Source of the DNA: Acidobacteriota bacterium
GTDB taxonomy: Bacteria > Acidobacteriota > Vicinamibacteria > Vicinamibacterales > SCN-69-37
Assembly: GCA_009694745.1 (NCBI GenBank)
Contig: SHUF01000019.1
Coordinates: 1 to 44,174 of the forward strand
Direction of reading: 5' to 3'
Length of the DNA: 44,174 bases
The notes below the pieces were generated by a model, which was not told the origin of the DNA, did not search any database, and was given only the letters and a program-made list of their open reading frames with translations. This document shows positions 8,000 through 16,213 of this stretch, in pieces. Positions within the stretch are counted from its first letter, which is position 1. The number at the start of each line of letters is the position of its first letter. Made by a program: the position numbers and the translations under genes.

Positions 8000-10497
8000 T
8001 GGCGGGCCTCGACTACGCGATCATCGGCCTTTACCTCTGCATGATCGTCTGGCTGGGCGCGAGCTTCGCGAAGCGCCAGACGTCGGCGTCCGAGTACTTC
8101 CTGATCGGTCGCACCGTGCCCTGGTGGGCCGTCTGCTTCACGGTGGTGGCCACCGAAACCAGCACACTTACGTTCATCAGCATTCCCGCACAGACCTATG
8201 CTGCCTCGGGCAACTTCACGTTCCTGCAACTCGCGCTCGGCTACATCGCGGGCCGGTTCCTCGTTTCTGCCCTCTTCATTCCGAAGTACTTCGCGCGTGA
8301 ATTGATGACGTCGTACGAGGTGTTGCACGAGCGGTTCGGCGCTCCGGTGCGCAACCTCGGGTCCGCCATGTTCCTGCTGACGCGTAGCGCGGCCGACGGC
8401 ATCCGCCTGTTTGCCACATCGGCCGTGGTGGCCACGCTCGTCGGCGTGCCGATTTGGGGCGCCATTCTGGTGCTGGGCATCGCGATGATCGTCTACACCT
8501 TTTATGGGGGCGCCGCGGCAGTCATCTGGACCGACGTCATCCAGATGTTCGTCTACCTGGCAGGCGCGCTCATCGTATTCTGGTTCGCTCTCGCCGGGGT
8601 TCCCGGCGGCCTGCGCGAGGTGCTTGATTTCGGTGCGACGAGCGGCCGCTTCGTGATGTTCGACCTGCGACTTGATTTCTTCCGCGCGTACACCTTCTGG
8701 GCTGGCCTGGTCGGAGGCGTCGCGCTGACGCTGGCCACACATGGCACCGACCAGTTCCTGGTGCAGCGCCTGCTCACCGCGCGGTCACGGCAGCAGGCAC
8801 AGGCCGGACTCTCTCTCAGCGGCATTCTGGTCTTCCTGCAGTTCGCCCTGTTCCTGTTTATCGGAGTCACGCTGGCAACGTTTTACCAACACGTGGCTGC
8901 GCCGACGCTGGCACGGCCCGACATGCTGATTCCCACGTTTGTGCGCGACTACGTGCCGGCGGGGTTTGCAGGATTCGTCGTCGCAGCCATCGTGGCAGCG
9001 GCGTTGTCACCGTCAATCAACTCGCTTGCGGCCACAACGGTCAACGATTTCTATCTGAAGTACTGGAAACCGGGCGCGAGTGACCACGACATGCTGCGCG
9101 TGGCGCACCGCGCTACGGTAGGCTGGGGCATGGTGCAAATCGGCATTGCATTGTTGGCCACCCAGCTCAACCAGTCGGTGCTCGACGCCGGCCTTGCCGT
9201 GCTCGGGCTCGGAGCCGGTCCGGTGTTGGGCGCGTTCCTTCTCGCCGTCATGCGCCGCCGCGTCGAGGCCTGGCCCGTGGCGGTGTCGATGCTCGTGGCG
9301 TGGGTCACCGTGTGGTTGGTATGGGCATTCACCGTGGCGTGGCCGTGGTACGCGGTGACGGGCGCGTCAATCACAGTGCTTCTGTCGCTGGCGTCGACGA
9401 TGGTGTGGCCGGCACGGCGTCGGCTGGCCGCACTGTGCGTGCTCGGGCTCCTGGGTGCGGGCGGCTGCGGCCGCGACGCCGAACCCGAGGCCGCACTGAC
9501 CGGCGCCATTCAGGTTTCGGTGGAACCCGCACGCCTCAATATGCTCCGGCGCATCGTGAGCGCGCGCGGTGCCGTCACGCCGATGCCCGACGGCGACTTC
9601 ACGGTGCACGCGACCGAAACGTCCACGGTGGTGGAGCTCCCGCTGGCCGAGGGCAGCGTCGTTAAGTTGGGCGACATCATTGCGCGCTTCGAAGTGCCCA
9701 GCCGCGTAGCGGCGATTCAGGCCGCTGACCTGGACATTGCGCTCGGCCTGACCAAGGTTGACGCTGCCAAGGCGCGCGTCACGCAGCTCACATCGCTTGT
9801 GGGACGGGGATTGGCCCCACGGATAGATCTCGACACCGCCCAGGGCGACCTGGCCAGGGCCCAGAGTGAACTGGGGGTCGCTCGCCAGATTTTGGCGTCC
9901 GAGCGTGTCGCCGAGGAGCGCGCCACGGTTCGCGCGAAGTTCGATGGTGTCGTCGCGACCCGGTGGCACTACGCGGGCGACACGGTGCTTGCCACCGGCA
10001 CCGACCCGGTCATCCGCGTCATCGACCCCACGCGTGTGCAGATCACGGCGGACGTCCTCGTCCAGGATCTCGGCCAGATCGTCAACGGCCAGACGGCCAC
10101 GGTCACGCCGATGGGTGAAATGCCGATGCCCGCCACGGTCACCCGCGTGACCACACCCACCTCGCCCGATGCGGGCACCGCGTCGGTGACGTTGACTCTG
10201 GCCCCTGGCATCACGAGTCCACCCACCGGCACAGCGGTGCTCGCAGAAATCCTGATTGCGTCCGTGCCCGAAGCGCTTGTGGTCCCCACCGCGGCGATCC
10301 TGCGCGTCAGCGGCGTGTCGTATGTCATGGTGGCCGGCAGCGACAATCGCGTGATGCGCCGCGACGTGCGCGTGGGCCTGACCACGCCGCAACTCACGCA
10401 AATCCTGGACGGCCTCACCGTCGGCGAGTTCGTCATCACGTCAGCGCTGACGGAGATTAACGAAGGAGACGTAGTTTTATTCACGCGGGGCGGATGA
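7999..10497 (+). CDS. Sodium:solute symporter fused in frame to an RND-type membrane fusion protein
   Basis: One uninterrupted 832-residue frame contains two proteins normally encoded separately. Residues 1 to about 470 are a full-length sodium:solute symporter (SSS) with about 13 membrane segments and family motifs such as ASEYFLIGRTVPWWAV and GTDQFLVQRLLTA. Residues 480-832 are a periplasmic adaptor (HlyD/RND membrane fusion protein): a split biotinyl-lipoyl-like domain (TVVELPLAEGSVVKLGDIIA ... RAKFDGVV), an alpha-hairpin rich in Ala/Gln/Asp between them, and a beta-barrel ending VGEFVITSALTEINEGD. At the joint, Met468 (ATG 9400-9402) starts a lipoprotein-like signal (RRRLAALCVLGLLGAGGC, Cys490), so internal initiation could give a separate lipoprotein adaptor. 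No RND pump is adjacent. Start is GTG at 7999. Confidence 0.8.
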   Translation: MAGLDYAIIGLYLCMIVWLGASFAKRQTSASEYFLIGRTVPWWAVCFTVVATETSTLTFISIPAQTYAASGNFTFLQLALGYIAGRFLVSALFIPKYFARELMTSYEVLHERFGAPVRNLGSAMFLLTRSAADGIRLFATSAVVATLVGVPIWGAILVLGIAMIVYTFYGGAAAVIWTDVIQMFVYLAGALIVFWFALAGVPGGLREVLDFGATSGRFVMFDLRLDFFRAYTFWAGLVGGVALTLATHGTDQFLVQRLLTARSRQQAQAGLSLSGILVFLQFALFLFIGVTLATFYQHVAAPTLARPDMLIPTFVRDYVPAGFAGFVVAAIVAAALSPSINSLAATTVNDFYLKYWKPGASDHDMLRVAHRATVGWGMVQIGIALLATQLNQSVLDAGLAVLGLGAGPVLGAFLLAVMRRRVEAWPVAVSMLVAWVTVWLVWAFTVAWPWYAVTGASITVLLSLASTMVWPARRRLAALCVLGLLGAGGCGRDAEPEAALTGAIQVSVEPARLNMLRRIVSARGAVTPMPDGDFTVHATETSTVVELPLAEGSVVKLGDIIARFEVPSRVAAIQAADLDIALGLTKVDAAKARVTQLTSLVGRGLAPRIDLDTAQGDLARAQSELGVARQILASERVAEERATVRAKFDGVVATRWHYAGDTVLATGTDPVIRVIDPTRVQITADVLVQDLGQIVNGQTATVTPMGEMPMPATVTRVTTPTSPDAGTASVTLTLAPGITSPPTGTAVLAEILIASVPEALVVPTAAILRVSGVSYVMVAGSDNRVMRRDVRVGLTTPQLTQILDGLTVGEFVITSALTEINEGDVVLFTRGG

Positions 10498-10539
10498 CAT
10501 TCATGCGGCAATGAGCCAACTGGACAATGAGGCAAGGCT

Positions 10540-10566
10540 CTTCCCCAGTTCCCCAGTTCCTAAGTT
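10540..10566. repeat. 27-bp dispersed repeat, copy 1
   Basis: Identical over 27 bp to 15202-15228 (core TTCCCCAGTTCCCCAGTTCC followed by TAAGTT). It lies immediately downstream of the point where the adjacent response-regulator gene is cut off. It contains a short tandem CCCCAGTT unit. Confidence 0.8.
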
Positions 10567-10567
10567 T

Positions 10568-11425
10568 TCAGCGGGAGGCGAAGCGCCGCTCGGCGCCCGT
10601 TTGCAGCACCCGCAGCAGCTTCGGCTGGAGGCGGGATGGCATGTTCGCGATTTCGTCGAGGAACAACGTACCCTCGTCCGCCAGCTCGAAACAGCCGATG
10701 CGGTCCATGCGCGCATCGGTAAACGCGCCCTTGACGTGCCCAAACAACTCGCTCTCGGCCACGCCCTCAGACAGGCCTCCGGCGTTCATGGTGACCAACG
10801 GCTTGGACGCCCGGTGCGACAGCCGATGCAGCAGGCTGGCCACCACTTCCTTGCCCGTGCCGTGTTCGCCGGTGATGAGCACACTCGCGTCGGACGCCGC
10901 CACGCGGTCGATGGTGTCGCGGACGGCGCGCATGGCCGGCGCCAGCGCGATGAACGTCGGCAGATCCCGCTTGTGCAGGCGCTCGTTTTCTTCCTGCAGG
11001 CGGCGGCTCCTGCGCAGGGCGCGACGCAATTCCAACTGGGTCTGCACGGCCACGAGCAGCTTCTCGTCGTCCCATGGCTTCTCGATATAGTCGCGCGCCC
11101 CGCGCCGCATCGCTTCCACCGCCCCGGCCACACTGCTTCAACCCGTCATCACCAGCACGAGCAGCGTGGGGTCGATGGCCTTCATGCGGTCGAGCAGCGC
11201 AAACCCCTCCTGGCCCGATGTCGTATCGCGGGTGTAGTTGAGGTCGATCAGGGCGACGTCGAAATCCGCCCGCTCAAGCGCCGTGATCAGGTCGCGGGGC
11301 GATGGCGCCGTCGTGACGACATACCTTTCGCCGCCAAGCAGCAGCTTCAGCGCATTGAGGACGTCGGACTGGTCATCGGCGACCAAAACGCGCCCTGACG
11401 GAATCGGCAATCTCGAATCTGACAT
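10568..11425 (-). pseudogene. NtrC-type sigma-54 response regulator, broken by an in-frame TGA and truncated
   Basis: The receiver domain begins at ATG 11425 (GRVLVADDQSDVLNAL ... VALIDLNYTRDTTSGQEG). The frame reaches the conserved MTGW motif, where Trp is replaced by TGA (11138-11140), and then continues in the same frame with [21 protein letters not shown]. It goes on into a sigma-54 AAA+ domain with Walker [22 protein letters not shown] (GAFTDA instead of GAFTGA) and Walker [11 protein letters not shown]. It then stops at 10568, just after LLRVLQTG, so the rest of the AAA+ domain (sensor I, arginine finger, sensor II) and the helix-turn-helix are missing. A 27-bp repeat follows at once. 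As it stands it cannot make a working activator; a lone receiver domain could still be made from 11425-11138. Confidence 0.82.
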
Positions 11426-11537
11426 CGGTAATCGGAACGCTCCCAGTCCCACTATCGGGATTATGGCCCGTCTGCACTGGGCTGTCGCACCTTCTGTGCC
11501 CAATAGAAGGAAAAGCCGTGCCAACTTTTCTGCTGGC

Positions 11538-12635
11538 ATGAGCCTTGTAGATGGACCCGCCGTGGACCCCGCCAAAATTCTTGTGGCCGACGACCAACTC
11601 GACATCCTACAGGCCCTGCGGCTGTTGCTGGTGGACGCCGGGCATGAAGCCGACCTGGTCAGCTCGGTCGGCGACGTCATCGACCGGATGGGCGCGCAGC
11701 GATACGACCTGCTGTTGATGGACCTCAACTACACCCGCGACACCACGTCGGGCCGCGAGGGCCTGGAGTTGCTTGAGAAAGTCCGGACTCAGGACCCGGC
11801 GCTTCCGGTGGTGGTCATGACCGGCTGGGGTTCGATCGAGACCGCCGTGGAGGCCATGCGACGCGGTGCGCGCAGCTTCGTGCAGAAGCCGTGGGACGAC
11901 ACCACTCTTGTGGACGTGGTGAATCGCGAAGTGGCCGAAGGCCAGGCCGCGCGGCGTCGCGACGCGCGGTTCGCCCGCGACCACGAAGAGGCGCGTCAGA
12001 TTCAGCGGGCGCTGCTGCCCAGCGTCATGCCAGTGCTCAACGGTTGCCAGATCGCGGCCCGGTGGACACCGGCGGCCGGCATCGGGGGCGACTGCTACGA
12101 CGTGCTGCGCTTCAGCGACACCCGCGTCGCGCTCTCGATCGCCGATGTGGTCGGGAAAGGCCTGCCAGCCGCACTGCTCATGTCCAACCTGCAGGCTGCG
12201 GTGCGCGCGTTTGCCAGTGCCGCTGCCGAGCCTCACGAAGTCTGCGGTTCAGTCAACCGGCTGCTCTGCCGCAACATCGCATCGGGCAAGTTTGTGACGT
12301 TCTGTAACGCCGTCGTTGACCTTGACGCCGGCGTGATTTCGTACGCCAACGCCGGCCACAATCCGCCCATCTTGGTGCGCGCCGACGGCCGTATCGATCA
12401 ACTGGCCACCACCGGCCTGGTGCTGGGCGTATCGAGCGACTGGACGTACACCACAGGCACCGCCACGTTTGGCCCGGGCGACCGGCTCATCTGCTATACC
12501 GACGGCATGACGGAAGCTCGATCCGCCGCCGACGAAGAATTCGGCGAAGACCGGCTCGCAGACCTGGCCTTACGCACTCCGGCCGGCAGCGCCGAAGCGC
12601 TGGTGGATGCCCTGAACGCCGCAGTCATCGCCTAG
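11538..12635 (+). CDS. Receiver-SpoIIE (PP2C-type) phosphatase response regulator, C-terminus cut by an in-frame TAG
   Basis: Residues 1-125 are a receiver domain (ILVADDQLDILQAL, phosphoacceptor Asp in LLLMDLNYTRDTTSG, VVVMTGWGS, QKPWDD). After a short helical linker residues 155-365 form a SpoIIE/RsbU-type serine phosphatase (ARQIQRALLP, AAGIGGDCYDVL, SIADVVGKGLPAALLMS, YANAGHNPP, CYTDGMTEA). The frame ends with TAG at 12633-12635, but the same frame continues for 18 codons to TGA at 12690-12692 as TAGPAQDDATLIVIERAH. That is the usual family ending and contains the Asp pair that supplies a metal ligand. The 365-residue product would therefore lack the last beta strand and an active-site residue. 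It is divergent from, and paralogous in its receiver to, the broken NtrC-type gene. The start ATG at 11538 has no clear ribosome-binding site. Confidence 0.82.
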   Translation: MSLVDGPAVDPAKILVADDQLDILQALRLLLVDAGHEADLVSSVGDVIDRMGAQRYDLLLMDLNYTRDTTSGREGLELLEKVRTQDPALPVVVMTGWGSIETAVEAMRRGARSFVQKPWDDTTLVDVVNREVAEGQAARRRDARFARDHEEARQIQRALLPSVMPVLNGCQIAARWTPAAGIGGDCYDVLRFSDTRVALSIADVVGKGLPAALLMSNLQAAVRAFASAAAEPHEVCGSVNRLLCRNIASGKFVTFCNAVVDLDAGVISYANAGHNPPILVRADGRIDQLATTGLVLGVSSDWTYTTGTATFGPGDRLICYTDGMTEARSAADEEFGEDRLADLALRTPAGSAEALVDALNAAVIA

Positions 12636-12709
12636 ACCGCCGGCCCCGCCCAGGACGATGCCACGCTCATCGTGATCGAACGCGCACACTGAGCTTGCCG
12701 CGTTTTTCG

Positions 12710-12715
12710 TATAAT
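12710..12715 (+). promoter_or_regulatory. Candidate -10 box (TATAAT) for the methyltransferase/permease pair
   Basis: A perfect TATAAT lies 20 bp before the ATG at 12736, with a GGGAGA ribosome-binding site at 12724-12729. The -35 region 17 bp upstream is not recognisable, so the assignment rests on the -10 box and position. Confidence 0.4.
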
Positions 12716-12735
12716 GGCCACCAGGGAGAATCCAC

Positions 12736-13293
12736 ATGGTGCGCAAGAGCCTCGTACTCGTCGCGGCGTTGGTGGCGGTCGTTCTGACGCAGGTGGTTCC
12801 CGCCGCGCAGACACGTCCCGTCCTGCGTGATCCGGATGTCATCTTCGTGCCCACGCCGCAATCGGTGGTGGACGCGATGTTGAAGCTGGCGAAAGTCGGC
12901 AAGAACGACGTGGTGTACGACCTCGGCTGCGGCGACGGCCGCATCGTCATCACCGCCGCGAAACAGTTCGGCGCGCGGGGCGTGGGCATCGATATCGACC
13001 CGACGCGTATCAAGGAATCCAATGCCAACGCGATCACGGCGGGCGTGACCGACCGCGTGACGTTCATCAACACCGACCTGTTTGCCGACAGCACCAACCT
13101 GAGCGAGGCCACCGTCGTCACGCTCTATCTGCTGCCCTCACTGAACGTGAAGCTGATGCCGAAGCTGCTGAAAGAGCTCAAGCCCGGCACACGCATCGTG
13201 TCCAACAGCTTCGATATGGGTGAGTGGCCGGCCGAGCAGACGCTTGAAGTGGATGGCCGCACGATCTACTTCTGGACGATTCCGAAGTCATAG
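12736..13293 (+). CDS. Exported class I SAM-dependent methyltransferase-like protein
   Basis: A 185-residue protein with a Rossmann-fold methyltransferase core: motif I VVYDLGCGDGRIVITAA (about 65-80), the acidic end of beta-2 in GVGIDIDPTRI, and NTDLFADST, typical of the motif II region. The N-terminus is a clear signal peptide (hydrophobic residues 4-22, then VPAAQT), which is odd for an enzyme needing cytoplasmic S-adenosylmethionine. Either the domain works before or without export, or it binds a different ligand. Start ATG has a good ribosome-binding site. The permease gene begins 3 bp after its stop, so the two probably share a transcript. The substrate is unknown. Confidence 0.8.
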   Translation: MVRKSLVLVAALVAVVLTQVVPAAQTRPVLRDPDVIFVPTPQSVVDAMLKLAKVGKNDVVYDLGCGDGRIVITAAKQFGARGVGIDIDPTRIKESNANAITAGVTDRVTFINTDLFADSTNLSEATVVTLYLLPSLNVKLMPKLLKELKPGTRIVSNSFDMGEWPAEQTLEVDGRTIYFWTIPKS

Positions 13294-13296
13294 CTG

Positions 13297-15201
13297 GTGA
13301 CGTCGCCTCCGCAACCAGCCAGCGGCCTTCGGCACTGGTTTACCAAGGAACTGACTGAGAGCAAGGGAGAACCCCGGCGCCCGCACGCGGCGCCGTGGTG
13401 GCAGGTCACGTGCCTGACCGGGGTCGATTACTTTTCGACGCTCGGCTACCAGCCGTCCATCGCGTTCCTGGCCGCCGGCGCCTTGGCACCCATCGCCACT
13501 CTGGTCCTCGTTTTGCTGACGCTCTTCGGGGCGCTTCCGGTGTATCACCGCATCGCCGCCCTGAGTCCCCACGGCCAGGGGAGCCTCTCGGTGCTCGAAG
13601 AACGCCTGCCGCGCTGGAAAGGCAAAGGTGCGGTCCTCGTCCTCCTAGGGTTTGCGGCCACCAGTTTCATCATCACGATGACGCTTTCTGCGGCCGACGC
13701 CACGGCACACATCATCGAGAACCCGTTTGTGCCCGAATGGGCCGACCATCAGGTGGGCGTCACGCTCCTGCTGCTGATCGCGCTGGGGGCGGTGTTCCTG
13801 CGCGGCTTCAAAGAGGCCATCGGGCTCGCGGTGCTGCTCGTCGTGGTCTATCTCACCGTCAACGTCATCGTAATCGGCTACGAACTGTGGCAGGTCGTCC
13901 AGCATCCGGAGGTCATCACCAGTTGGCGGCAGACGCTGTTCGCGCAGCATGGCAATCCGCTGATGATGGTTCTTCTCGCGGTGGTATTGTTTCCGAAACT
14001 GGCGCTCGGCCTGTCGGGGTTTGAGACCGGCGTGGCTGTGATGCCGCTCGTGGCCGGCGACGGCGACACTGACGAAGAAATTCTCGCGTCGCGCGTGCGC
14101 AACACGCGCAAGCTTCTGACGTCCGCCGCCGTCATCATGAGCATCCTGCTGACCGGCAGTTCGCTCGTCACGACACTGCGAGCGCCGGCCGACGCGATGA
14201 GCGCGGGCGGCGAGGCCAGCGGGCGGGCCCTCGCGTTCCTGGCGCATCGGGATCTGGGCGATGTGTTCGGAACCATCTACGACGTGGCCACGATCGGCAC
14301 ACTCTGGTTCGCCGGCGCTTCGGCCATGGCGGGCCTGCTCAACCTCGTGCCGCAGTACCTGCCGCGCTACGGCATGGCGCCCGACTGGGCGCGCGCCACA
14401 CGCCCCCTGGTGCTCATCATCACGGTGATGGCGCTGGTGGTGACGATCGTGTTTGAGGCCGACGTCACCGCACAAGGCGGCGCGTACGCCACGGGCGTCC
14501 TGATGCTGATGACATCGGCGGCGGTCGCTGTGGCCATTGCGTTGCCACATCGCCGTGCGCGATACGTGCCCATCGCCGTAGTCTTCGTCTACACGACCAT
14601 CGTCAGCATCGTCGAGCGGCCTGAGGGCATTCAGATCGCCACCTGGTTCATCGTCGCCATCATCGGCGCCTCGCTGGTGTCGCGGGTGGCACGATCGACG
14701 GAGCTGCGAATTGAGGGGATTGAGTACGACGCGCTGGCCGAAGAACTGGTGACAGAGGCGGCGCGCCGGCAATCGCTGCGTATCATCGCCAACCGGCCTG
14801 ATACCGGCAGCCACGACGAGTACGCGCGCAAGCTCGACGAGGCCTTGAGTTCACACCATTTGCCGTCGGATGCCTTGATTCTGTTTCTCGAGGTCCGGCC
14901 CGGTGACACGTCGGACTTCTCGAATCGATTGAAAGTCAGTGGGGCGGACGTGGGCGGGTTCTACGTCCTTCGCTGCACCAGCCCGGCCATCCCCAATGCC
15001 ATTGCCGGCCTGCTGCTCAACCTGCGCGACCGCACCAACACGGTCCCCCACGCCTACTTTGGCTGGACGGAAGGCAATCCGTTCACCTACCTGCTGCGGT
15101 TCCTGGCCTTCGGCGAAGGCGACACCGCGCCGGTGTGTCGGGAGGTGCTGCGGCAAGCCGAACCCGACCCCGCTCAACGTCCTCGGATCCACGTCGGGTG
15201 A
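13297..15201 (+). CDS. APC-superfamily amino-acid permease-like transporter
   Basis: A 634-residue protein with about 12 membrane segments in residues 35-470 and a soluble cytoplasmic C-terminal domain of about 160 residues. The early motif [20 protein letters not shown] resembles the first helix of APC/KUP-like permeases, and [16 protein letters not shown] the sixth. The C-terminal domain has an alternating alpha/beta pattern and no motif I can name. A GTG start at 13297 follows the methyltransferase stop after 3 bp. The substrate may be an amino acid or K+; the sequence does not decide. It converges on the Nudix gene, the 20-bp gap being filled entirely by a dispersed repeat. Confidence 0.72.
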   Translation: MTSPPQPASGLRHWFTKELTESKGEPRRPHAAPWWQVTCLTGVDYFSTLGYQPSIAFLAAGALAPIATLVLVLLTLFGALPVYHRIAALSPHGQGSLSVLEERLPRWKGKGAVLVLLGFAATSFIITMTLSAADATAHIIENPFVPEWADHQVGVTLLLLIALGAVFLRGFKEAIGLAVLLVVVYLTVNVIVIGYELWQVVQHPEVITSWRQTLFAQHGNPLMMVLLAVVLFPKLALGLSGFETGVAVMPLVAGDGDTDEEILASRVRNTRKLLTSAAVIMSILLTGSSLVTTLRAPADAMSAGGEASGRALAFLAHRDLGDVFGTIYDVATIGTLWFAGASAMAGLLNLVPQYLPRYGMAPDWARATRPLVLIITVMALVVTIVFEADVTAQGGAYATGVLMLMTSAAVAVAIALPHRRARYVPIAVVFVYTTIVSIVERPEGIQIATWFIVAIIGASLVSRVARSTELRIEGIEYDALAEELVTEAARRQSLRIIANRPDTGSHDEYARKLDEALSSHHLPSDALILFLEVRPGDTSDFSNRLKVSGADVGGFYVLRCTSPAIPNAIAGLLLNLRDRTNTVPHAYFGWTEGNPFTYLLRFLAFGEGDTAPVCREVLRQAEPDPAQRPRIHVG

Positions 15202-15228
15202 CTTCCCCAGTTCCCCAGTTCCTAAGTT
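15202..15228. repeat. 27-bp dispersed repeat, copy 2
   Basis: Identical to 10540-10566. It occupies the whole space between the stop codons of the convergent permease and Nudix genes and supplies the Nudix stop codon (TAG within AACTTAG on the minus strand). A looser relative, with CCCCGTTCC and TTCCCCAG units, lies at 15713-15738. Confidence 0.8.
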
Positions 15229-15695
15229 CCGATCTTCTCCAGAAGTCTGTCGAGTAGCGTCATTTGACCGACGTTGATGACGCGGCGAGCGTCGTCGATC
15301 GTAAAGAACGAGACGCGGTCTATTTCTGGAATTTCGATCAGGCGTCCCGAGCGCGGCGGCCACTCGGTGGACGTCACATTGCTGCAGGCTGCGGCCGGAT
15401 CACAGTCGCCCTCGAAGCCCCAGGCGTGCACGGTCTTTCCGCTGCGCTGAACAACGCTGCCGAGCGCGAGATACGGCGCCGAAGAGTCGAACCCTGTTTC
15501 TTCTCGGAATTCCCGAATCGCGGCCTCCAGAGCCGTCTCCCCTCGGTCAACGCCGCCCTTGGGAATCGACCACGCCCCCGCGTCTTTGTCGGCCCAGTAC
15601 GGCCCACCGGGATGTGCCAGCAGCACCTCAAGCCGGACAGACGCCGTCAGGCCTCGACGATACAGCAGCGACCCGGCGCTTTCGCGATGTCGCAT
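15222..15695 (-). CDS. Nudix hydrolase
   Basis: A 157-residue single-domain Nudix protein. The Nudix box is complete: GGVDRGETALEAAIREFREE followed by TGF, matching GX5EX7REUXEEXGU, with the metal-binding glutamates present. WSIPKGGV just before it resembles the branch that hydrolyses diadenosine polyphosphates or nucleoside di/triphosphates. Start ATG at 15695. The gene is divergent from the IorAB-like operon and converges with the permease. Confidence 0.9.
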   Translation of the reverse strand: MRHRESAGSLLYRRGLTASVRLEVLLAHPGGPYWADKDAGAWSIPKGGVDRGETALEAAIREFREETGFDSSAPYLALGSVVQRSGKTVHAWGFEGDCDPAAACSNVTSTEWPPRSGRLIEIPEIDRVSFFTIDDARRVINVGQMTLLDRLLEKIGT

Positions 15696-15739
15696 GAAAA
15701 CAGTCTATGGCCACTTCCCCCGTTCCTCACTTCCCCAGC

Positions 15740-15745
15740 TATAAT
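15740..15745 (+). promoter_or_regulatory. Candidate -10 box (TATAAT) giving a leaderless IorAB-like transcript
   Basis: TATAAT ends 6 bp before the ATG at 15752, so transcription would begin at or next to the start codon. No ribosome-binding site is present in this gap, consistent with a leaderless mRNA. The -35 region lies in the degenerate CCCC/TTCC repeat and is not recognisable. Confidence 0.4.
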
Positions 15746-15751
15746 CGCGCC

Positions 15752-16213
15752 ATGCTGACCACTTTCACCCTCAACGGGAAATCGACCACCGTGGATGCCC
15801 CGACCGACATGCCATTGCTGTGGGTCCTGCGGGATGTCCTGAACTTCACCGGCGCCAAGTACGGCTGCGGCACCGGCCAGTGCGGCGCCTGCACCGTGCA
15901 TCTGCGCGGTCGCGCGGTGCGCTCCTGCCAAACGCCGTTGGCCAACGTGGCCGGCGCGGCCGTTGTCACCATTGAAGGCCTCTCGCCGGACGGCTCGCAT
16001 CCGCTCCAGAAAGCGTGGGAGAAACTCGACGTGCCGGAATGTGGCTACTGCCAGGCCGGCCAGATCATGGCCGCCGCAGCGCTCCTCTCGACGCGGCCAA
16101 AACCGACAGACGCCGAGATCGATGCGGCCATGAACACCAATCTCTGCAGGTGTGGCACCTACATCCGCATCCGCCAGGGCATCCACGAAGCTGTGCGAAC
16201 GGAGTCCAAATGA
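15752..16213 (+). CDS. [2Fe-2S] subunit of an IorAB-like molybdenum dehydrogenase
   Basis: A 153-residue electron-transfer subunit with two [2Fe-2S] clusters: Cys39, Cys44, Cys47 (CGTGQCGAC) and Cys59 for the ferredoxin-like cluster; Cys97, Cys100 (CGYC), Cys132 and Cys134 (CRC) for the helical cluster. The ending [16 protein letters not shown] is typical of the isoquinoline 1-oxidoreductase/aldehyde dehydrogenase (IorA) branch, which works with a single large Mo subunit and no FAD subunit. I start it at ATG 15752, where the family N-terminus begins. Its stop overlaps the start of the large subunit (ATGA). Confidence 0.92.
   Translation: MLTTFTLNGKSTTVDAPTDMPLLWVLRDVLNFTGAKYGCGTGQCGACTVHLRGRAVRSCQTPLANVAGAAVVTIEGLSPDGSHPLQKAWEKLDVPECGYCQAGQIMAAAALLSTRPKPTDAEIDAAMNTNLCRCGTYIRIRQGIHEAVRTESK

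Noticed and set aside
11509-11524. Minus-strand TTGGCACGGCTTTTCC, similar to a sigma-54 promoter before the NtrC-type gene
   Set aside because: The spacing fits, but the -12 element reads TTCC instead of TTGC, losing the critical G, and it lies far (about 70 bp) from the damaged gene's start.
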